Positions 58,855 to 64,000 of a DNA stretch of 64,000 bases are shown here, in pieces; positions within the stretch are counted from its first letter, which is position 1; every line of letters begins with the position of its first letter. Under the pieces are notes generated by a model. That model did not search any database, was not told the DNA's origin, and saw only the letters and a program-made list of their open reading frames with translations. A program made the position numbers and the translations under genes. This stretch comes from Secundilactobacillus angelensis (GTDB lineage Bacteria > Bacillota > Bacilli > Lactobacillales > Lactobacillaceae): the NCBI RefSeq assembly GCF_012641075.1, contig NZ_JAAXLJ010000007.1, positions 78,605 to 142,604 of the forward strand. Reading direction: 5' to 3'.

Positions 58855-60834
58855 ATGTCAGCAATCCATGAACTTCCAGCAGTATTATCAAACCAAATTT
58901 CAGCGGGTGAAGTGATTGAACGGCCAGCCTCAGTTGTTAAGGAGCTGGTGGAAAATGCAATTGATGCTGGCAGTCACGAAATCGATATTCTCGTCGATGA
59001 GGCGGGATTAAAGATGATCGAAGTGATCGATGACGGTAGCGGAATCGAGGGTAATCAGTTAGAACTCGCCTTTCACCGACATGCCACTAGTAAAATTGGT
59101 GACCGAAAAGATTTATTCAAGGTGAACTCCCTAGGTTTTCGTGGTGAAGCGTTACCGAGTATTTCCTCCATCGCGGACGTAGAAATGGTGACATCTACCG
59201 GTGGAGAAGGTCAGGCAATCCACATCTCAGGTGGTAAGCTGATTTCTCAAAAGCCCGCGGAGGCTCGCCGAGGAACGGATGTTACCGTGAAAGATCTATT
59301 CTATAATGTACCGGCCCGTTTAAAGTACATGAAGTCTCTGAATACAGAGCTTTCTAAAATTGTGGATATCGTCAATCGGTTAGCGTTAGGTCACCCTCAG
59401 ATTCAAATTTCGTTGACTCATAATAACCGTGAATTATTGCGGACGGCTGGTCGAGGCGATCTACGTCAAGTCATTGGCAGCATCTACGGGATGAATAAAG
59501 CGGGAAAGATGCTTTCTATCGACGCTTCCGATGCAGATTTCAAAGTCAGTGGCTACGTCTCTTTGCCGGAATTGACCCGTGCCAGTCGGAGTTACATGAC
59601 CATCCTTCTCAATGGCAGATATATCAAAAATTATGAGTTGAGTAAAGCTATCATTGAAGGCTATGGCTCAAAACTGATGGTTGGTCGTTATCCAGTGGCA
59701 GTGTTGAATCTTCAAATGGATCCACTGTTAGTGGATGTTAACGTGCACCCAACTAAGCAGGAGGTTCGGATTAGTAAGGAGTCTCAGCTCAGTGGCATCA
59801 TTACTGAAGCGATTAGAAACCGGTTAAGTCAGCAGAACTTAATTCCAGATGGTCTGACTAATTTGAGACGAGGGCATGTTGATCCGCAACAAGTTGCACA
59901 AAATTTGGCAGCAGTATCAGCTACGCGTGAGCCACAGCCAAGTCACCAGCCAATCAGTCAATCCACCACGCCGCAGCAAGATCAGCTGAATGAACAGCAG
60001 TCGGGTAATTCTGATGGTGCGTTGTTTGATCAAAAGCCTTCCGATGGTGCGGAAAAGCCAATCGTTATTCACTCGAAAGATGAGCTTAGTTCACCGATTG
60101 TCACTGCTTTTGAGGAAAAATATCAGCAACCACAAACGCCCTTTAATGAGCCAATGTTGGGTACTGCTGAATCGAAGCCAACCGTAAAATCGCAGGAGAC
60201 CGAATTGTTGAATCAACAGGATCGTTTTCCTAATCTGATTTATATTGGCCAATTCCATGGGACATATTTATTGGCCCAATCGGATGAGGGGCTGTACATT
60301 CTTGATCAGCACGCCGCGCAAGAGCGGGTCAACTACGAATACTACCGTCAAGCAATTGGTGAAGTGAGTGACGACCAGCAGCGATTATTGGTTCCAATCG
60401 TGCTTGATTATAGTACGAGTGATATGTTAAAGATTACGGACCAGTTGGATATGTTAGCGTCAGTGGGCCTGCATTTGGAACAGTTTGGGCCGAATAGCTT
60501 TATTTTGCATCAGCATCCCACTTGGTTTAAGGCTGGACAAGAAGCTGATACCGTTAAAGAAATGATTGATTGGGTATTGCGGGATGGTCATCTCACCGTG
60601 GCTCAATTTCGTGAAAAAACCGCCATCATGATGAGCTGTAAACGGGCAATCAAAGCCAATCATCATTTGGATGATCAGCAGGCTAAAGCGTTGATCCAGC
60701 ATTTAAAGACGGCTGAAAATCCGTTCAATTGTCCTCACGGTCGTCCTGTGCTGATTCATTTTACTGACACTGATATGGAAAAAATGTTTAAGCGAATTCA
60801 AGAATCTCACCATTCACTAAGGTCAGAAGCTTAG
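58855..60834 (+). CDS. mutL: DNA mismatch repair protein MutL
   Basis: GHKL ATPase that couples MutS to strand removal (659 residues). N-terminal motifs ENAIDAG, DDGSGI and [10 protein letters not shown] are intact; a glutamine/serine-rich linker covers about 335-450. The C-terminal domain carries the endonuclease motif [12 protein letters not shown] plus [12 protein letters not shown] and CPHGRP, so it should nick DNA itself, as in bacteria without MutH. Confidence 0.97.
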   Translation: MSAIHELPAVLSNQISAGEVIERPASVVKELVENAIDAGSHEIDILVDEAGLKMIEVIDDGSGIEGNQLELAFHRHATSKIGDRKDLFKVNSLGFRGEALPSISSIADVEMVTSTGGEGQAIHISGGKLISQKPAEARRGTDVTVKDLFYNVPARLKYMKSLNTELSKIVDIVNRLALGHPQIQISLTHNNRELLRTAGRGDLRQVIGSIYGMNKAGKMLSIDASDADFKVSGYVSLPELTRASRSYMTILLNGRYIKNYELSKAIIEGYGSKLMVGRYPVAVLNLQMDPLLVDVNVHPTKQEVRISKESQLSGIITEAIRNRLSQQNLIPDGLTNLRRGHVDPQQVAQNLAAVSATREPQPSHQPISQSTTPQQDQLNEQQSGNSDGALFDQKPSDGAEKPIVIHSKDELSSPIVTAFEEKYQQPQTPFNEPMLGTAESKPTVKSQETELLNQQDRFPNLIYIGQFHGTYLLAQSDEGLYILDQHAAQERVNYEYYRQAIGEVSDDQQRLLVPIVLDYSTSDMLKITDQLDMLASVGLHLEQFGPNSFILHQHPTWFKAGQEADTVKEMIDWVLRDGHLTVAQFREKTAIMMSCKRAIKANHHLDDQQAKALIQHLKTAENPFNCPHGRPVLIHFTDTDMEKMFKRIQESHHSLRSEA

Positions 60835-60843
60835 AATCTTATT

Positions 60844-60880
60844 AAAAGGCTAGCATCGGGCAGATACTGGCCTTTTTTTG
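60844..60880 (+). terminator. Terminator after mutL
   Basis: AAAAGGCTAG and CTGGCCTTTT form the stem with partial inner pairing, followed by T residues. Confidence 0.85.
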
Positions 60881-60993
60881 CGGTTTCATTGTGTCATCCT
60901 AAAAATCATCAGGTAATTTGCAAAAACTCGTGCTTACTGCAACAGGATTTGGTAGAATTAGACTGTTAAATTGAATTCGGAAAGGGGATTCTC

Positions 60994-61230
60994 ATGGAAG
61001 AATCACAATTAATCGGCATTATTAACCGGCTTAAAGCAATGCAAGAAGATGCCGGTGACGAGCCACAACCACGTCGCTTTGAAAAAGAGGGCACTGAGAT
61101 GGCGCAAGTCGTTTATCACCCAGAGACACAAACTTATAGTTTGGATGAATATCAAGCTAAGGAACATTTCGAGTTTGATAATATTGATTTGATTGCAATT
61201 GAATTGTTTGAATTACTTACGGATAATTAA
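60994..61230 (+). CDS. YkuJ family protein (DUF1797)
   Basis: A 78-residue acidic protein; LIGIINRLKAMQEDAGDEPQ at the start and FEFDNIDLIAIELFELL near the end match the YkuJ/DUF1797 pattern. Function unknown. AAAGGGG precedes the ATG. Monocistronic with a strong terminator. Confidence 0.82.
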   Translation: MEESQLIGIINRLKAMQEDAGDEPQPRRFEKEGTEMAQVVYHPETQTYSLDEYQAKEHFEFDNIDLIAIELFELLTDN

Positions 61231-61266
61231 AACAAAAACTATGGGGAACCATAGTTTTTGTTGTTT
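61229..61266 (+). terminator. Terminator after the ykuJ-like gene
   Basis: ACAAAAACTATGG pairs with CCATAGTTTTTGT around GGAA. Confidence 0.9.
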
Positions 61267-61345
61267 AAACCTGTTTCTTCGCAATTTATGGAATGAGTTG
61301 CTATTACCGCAAGTCTGAAGTTTTTTCAAAGTAATATAGATAAGA

Positions 61346-61373
61346 TTGCTATTTTATGGAGATTCGATATAAT
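61346..61373 (+). promoter_or_regulatory. Promoter of ltaS
   Basis: -35 TTGCTA (61346-61351), 16-bp spacer, -10 TATAAT (61368-61373), 35 bp before the ATG. Confidence 0.7.
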
Positions 61374-61408
61374 GGCACTTGTTAAGTTTAACCTGGAGGC
61401 ACGATGTT

Positions 61409-63466
61409 ATGTCGGATTTTGTAAAACGGACGACTGCTAAGCTGAATACCGTTTTCGGTTTTTTTGTTCTAGTAGTTGTTTTATTTTGTATTAAGACGTA
61501 TATCGCTTATCAGACGGAGTTTAGTTTAGGCGTTAAGGGTGGGGTACAGCAGTTTTTACTCGCTGTAAATCCAATTCCAGCTGCACTTTTACTGTTTGGT
61601 ATTGCATTATACTTTCGTGGACGCTTAGTCTACTGGTTAATGATTTTAATTGATTTAATCCAGACTGCTTGGATCTTTGCTAACATTCTTTATTATCGCG
61701 AGTTTTCGGATTTTATGACCTTTAGCGTGATCAAGGGGTCGGGTAACGTTCAAAATAACTTAGGGAAGAGTATTGGGCAAATCATTCACCCAAGCGACTT
61801 CTTTGTCTTTTTGGATGTTATTTTGCTGATTGTCTTGTTATTAACGCACGTGATTCGCGTGGATACCCGGCCATTAAAGCGCCGTTATGCGTTAACCATG
61901 TCAGTTTTAGCATTCTCTCTCATGGGTGCGGAGTACGGCATGGCAAACGCGGATCGTTCGGGTTTGTTGACCAGAACTTTTGATAATAACTACCTAGTTA
62001 AGTATCTGGGATTAAACGAGTACGCTGCTTTTAGTGTGTATCAGACGCAAAAGCAGAGTTCTACGCGGGCTCACGCCAACGCTGGAGACCTTCAAAGTGT
62101 GAAAACGTATTTGAAGCATAACCGAGTTGGTGATAATCCAGCTTATTTTGGGACGGAAAAAGGAAAAAATGTCATCATCCTGCATTTGGAGAGTTTTCAG
62201 CAATTTTTGATCAACTATAAAGTTGATGGCAAAGAAGTCACGCCTAATTTGAATAAATTTTATAAGAATCAACACACACTGAGTTTTGACAACTTTTATA
62301 ATCAAGTGGCGCAGGGAAAAACCTCAGATGCAGAAATGATGCTGGAGAATTCACTATTTGGTTTGCCTCAGGGCTCTGCAATGACCGAATATGGGACTCA
62401 AAATACCTTTCAAGCTGCACCAGCTATGTTGGACCAAAAGGGGTATACCTCCGCGGCCTTTCATGGTGATGTGCCTAGTTTCTGGAACCGGGACAATACG
62501 TATAAGTCTTGGGGGTATGATTACTTCTTCAGTTCTCAATACTACAAAGAAAAAGCTAATTATTCCGTGGGGTATGGTCTGAAGGATAAGATCTTCTTAC
62601 GTGATTCAGCCCAGTATCTACAGCAATTACCACAGCCATTTTATGCTAAGCTAATTACTTTAACCAACCATTACCCGTATGAACTCGATAAACAAAACAC
62701 AGATTTTCCAGCAACGAAGACTGGTGATAAGACGGTGGATCCATACGTGCAAACGGCTCATTATTTGGATGAAGCTTTTGGTGAGTTTTTAACTTATCTG
62801 AAGCAGTCTGGTTTATATAAAAACAGTGTTATCGTATTGTATGGGGACCATTATGGTATCTCTAACAATCATCGGGCAGCCATTGCGCAATTGCTTGGCA
62901 AGAAGAAGGTAACCAGCTATGATTTAGCACAGTTCCAGAAAGTACCGTTCATGATTCATGCTGATGGTATGAATGGCGGTATCAATCATACTTATGGTGG
63001 TGAGATCGACGTATTACCAACCTTGATGGACTTGCTTGGTGTGAAGGATAATAACACCATTCAGTTTGGAAATGACTTATTGGCTAAAAACCGTAGTCAA
63101 ACAGTGGCCTTTAGAAATGGAGATTTCGTAACGCCTCAATTTGTGAAGATTGGTAGTACTGTATACAATACTAAAACGGGTGCAGTCATAAACCCGACTG
63201 CAGCTCAAAAGAAGCTTTTAGAGAGAGAACAAAATCACGTGACTTCAGAATTGTCTTTGTCTGATCGGGTTATTCAGGGTGACCTGTTGAGGTTCTATCA
63301 GTTGAAAGACTTCAAGTCAGTGGATAAGACTAAGTTTAATTATAAGCACGTCAATGGGATCCAGCAGTTGAAGGAGGCCCAGAAGTCAGAACCTACTAGT
63401 TTAATGGCAAAGAACCACGGGAAAGCTACCGCTACTTATAAAACGGATGCACCTGAACTTAAATAA
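61409..63466 (+). CDS. ltaS: Lipoteichoic acid synthase LtaS
   Basis: Polymerises glycerol phosphate from phosphatidylglycerol onto the glycolipid anchor, outside the membrane. The 685-residue protein has five N-terminal membrane segments (to about 175) and an extracellular sulfatase-fold domain with the nucleophile threonine in QGKTSDAE (Thr305) and metal-binding ILHLESFQ and YGDHYG. ATG 61409 has CTGGAGG 9 bp upstream; an in-frame start at 61379 lies before it. Whether this is the main LTA synthase or a primase-like paralogue cannot be told from sequence alone. Confidence 0.93.
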   Translation: MSDFVKRTTAKLNTVFGFFVLVVVLFCIKTYIAYQTEFSLGVKGGVQQFLLAVNPIPAALLLFGIALYFRGRLVYWLMILIDLIQTAWIFANILYYREFSDFMTFSVIKGSGNVQNNLGKSIGQIIHPSDFFVFLDVILLIVLLLTHVIRVDTRPLKRRYALTMSVLAFSLMGAEYGMANADRSGLLTRTFDNNYLVKYLGLNEYAAFSVYQTQKQSSTRAHANAGDLQSVKTYLKHNRVGDNPAYFGTEKGKNVIILHLESFQQFLINYKVDGKEVTPNLNKFYKNQHTLSFDNFYNQVAQGKTSDAEMMLENSLFGLPQGSAMTEYGTQNTFQAAPAMLDQKGYTSAAFHGDVPSFWNRDNTYKSWGYDYFFSSQYYKEKANYSVGYGLKDKIFLRDSAQYLQQLPQPFYAKLITLTNHYPYELDKQNTDFPATKTGDKTVDPYVQTAHYLDEAFGEFLTYLKQSGLYKNSVIVLYGDHYGISNNHRAAIAQLLGKKKVTSYDLAQFQKVPFMIHADGMNGGINHTYGGEIDVLPTLMDLLGVKDNNTIQFGNDLLAKNRSQTVAFRNGDFVTPQFVKIGSTVYNTKTGAVINPTAAQKKLLEREQNHVTSELSLSDRVIQGDLLRFYQLKDFKSVDKTKFNYKHVNGIQQLKEAQKSEPTSLMAKNHGKATATYKTDAPELK

Positions 63467-63474
63467 GACATCAT

Positions 63475-63506
63475 AAAAGGGTGACGCTTTGTGGCGTTGC
63501 TTTTTT
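63475..63506 (+). terminator. Probable terminator after ltaS
   Basis: An imperfect hairpin (AAAG...ACGC with GCGT...CTTT) ends in a T run 40 bp after the stop. Confidence 0.55.
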
Positions 63507-63531
63507 AGTTTCAAAAAAATTCAAATACTTC

Positions 63532-63560
63532 TTGACCAAGAATACATATCTTGGTAAGAT
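63532..63560 (+). promoter_or_regulatory. Upstream promoter P0 with an internal palindrome
   Basis: -35 TTGACC (63532-63537), 17-bp spacer, -10 TAAGAT (63555-63560). The inverted repeat CCAAGA/TCTTGG (63536-63554) fills the spacer and overlaps the end of the -35, the layout of a repressor-controlled promoter. It reads toward two tiny ORFs and the rRNA promoters. Confidence 0.65.
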
Positions 63561-63620
63561 TATATTCGTTGTTAAAAAGCAGCTAAGCTAGTGGGTCGGA
63601 TAATTATACAAGCTTCTCTT

Positions 63621-63641
63621 ATGGAGAATATGAATGTATAG
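63621..63641 (+). CDS. Tiny ORF, 6 codons (MENMNV)
   Basis: ATG to TAG; no clear ribosome site. Its stop overlaps the AGGAG that serves the next tiny ORF. May be chance. Confidence 0.2.
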   Translation: MENMNV

Positions 63642-63653
63642 GAGATTGAACCT

Positions 63654-63686
63654 ATGAGGCAAAGCATGTTTTACCGAGAAAATTAA
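63654..63686 (+). CDS. Leader-peptide-like ORF, 10 codons (MRQSMFYREN)
   Basis: ATG 9 bp after AGGAG (63640-63644), ending in TAA. I do not recognise it. It lies between promoter P0 and the rRNA promoters. The good ribosome site is the only support for translation. Confidence 0.35.
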   Translation: MRQSMFYREN

Positions 63687-63705
63687 TATTTATTCAAATA
63701 TGTAA

Positions 63706-63734
63706 TTGACTTGAATGACAACACTTGTTATACT
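63706..63734 (+). promoter_or_regulatory. rRNA operon promoter P1
   Basis: -35 TTGACT (63706-63711), 17-bp spacer, -10 TATACT (63729-63734). Confidence 0.85.
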
Positions 63735-63828
63735 AATCAAGTTCTGAATTTTCTGCATATTGATGTGGAAGCTGATATCATAACGTTTAAAAAAGTAATT
63801 TACGGTTAAACAATTTAAAAGATATTGC

Positions 63829-63857
63829 TTGACAGGAATTATCTGGAATGATATGAT
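63829..63857 (+). promoter_or_regulatory. rRNA operon promoter P2
   Basis: -35 TTGACA (63829-63834), 17-bp spacer, -10 TATGAT (63852-63857). Tandem P1/P2 promoters are usual for rRNA operons. Confidence 0.85.
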
Positions 63858-63904
63858 TTAAAAGTTGACTGGTTAAATATTCATCAGTCATTCAGGATTC
63901 GGTA

Positions 63905-64000
63905 GATCTTTGAAAACTGAACAAAGTTTTGTTTCACAAATGTGCAGGGTATATCAGTTTCGGCTGATATCAAATGTAATTTGCGAAGTCAATTTCGCTA
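63905..64000 (+). other. 16S rRNA leader (gene starts just beyond the window)
   Basis: GATCTTTGAAAACTGAACAA (from 63905) is the boxA/antitermination-like leader typical of lactobacilli, followed by an ATATCAG/CTGATAT hairpin (63951-63970) and the AAGTCAATTTCGCTA segment that normally lies shortly before the 16S 5' end. The mature 16S sequence is not reached. Confidence 0.8.

Overview
The window is a chromosomal core segment from a low-to-moderate GC Gram-positive lactic acid bacterium, almost certainly a member of the Lactobacillaceae. The evidence is gene order (atpAGDC; murA-mreB-yidD-DUF2969-rodA; rpsD/GAF/ezrA/cysteine desulfurase/thiI; mreBCD-minCD; ymfF-ymfH-rodZ-pgsA-cinA-recA-rny-ymdB-mutSL), strong GGAGG ribosome binding sites, frequent TTG and GTG starts, three T-box leaders, and a 6S-type RNA placed like the Lactobacillus 'lacto-usp' RNA in front of a small membrane protein gene and a usp gene. 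The species cannot be fixed by eye. The last bases look like the leader just upstream of a 16S rRNA gene.

Layout. 0-4.4 kb: 3' part of the F1Fo ATP synthase operon. 4.6-6.8 kb (minus strand): a lipoate operon made of a free-standing lipoyl domain protein, lipoyl synthase and lipoate-protein ligase. 7.2-12 kb: envelope and shape genes (DUF1146, murA, mreB paralogue, yidD, DUF2969, rodA) and a short lone GcvH-like protein. 12.1-15 kb: Met T-box and metNIQ. 15-20 kb: accessory block with a 112-bp palindrome, a 65-bp tandem repeat, and a five-gene operon joining a Bce-type transporter, a GntR/YtrA-type regulator and a second ABC transporter. 20-28 kb: DUF2785, membrane GDPD, tag, usp, 6S RNA, rarA, yueI, DUF1054, rpsD and a free-methionine sulfoxide reductase. 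28-38 kb: ezrA, cysteine desulfurase, thiI, tpx, Val T-box-valS, folC. 38-42.3 kb: mreBCD-minCD. 42.3-45 kb: a His-type T-box with a duplicated decision module controlling an amino-acid ABC importer. 45-61 kb: aspartokinase, M16 peptidases, rodZ, pgsA, cinA, recA, rny, ymdB, mutS and mutL. 61-64 kb: YkuJ-like protein, a lipoteichoic acid synthase, then tandem promoters and the rRNA leader.

How the genes work together. Two mreB paralogues, mreC, mreD, rodA, rodZ, murA and ezrA form the elongation and division machinery, with minCD placing the septum; pgsA, ltaS and the GDPD handle phosphatidylglycerol and glycerophosphate polymers. The desulfurase-thiI pair makes s4U and thiamine sulfur. recA (with a LexA-type box), mutS, mutL, rarA and tag are genome maintenance. 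Amino-acid supply (metNIQ, the His-type importer, valS) is read out by three T-boxes.

Most notable: the T-box at 42385-42765 has one stem I but two consecutive antiterminator/terminator modules whose 56-nt cores align without gaps and whose stem III hairpins co-vary. Next are the lipoate operon with free-standing lipoyl domains and no octanoyltransferase in view, the composite Bce/Ytr operon with a palindrome at its promoter, and the region ahead of the rRNA operon with an extra promoter carrying an internal palindrome and two tiny ORFs.
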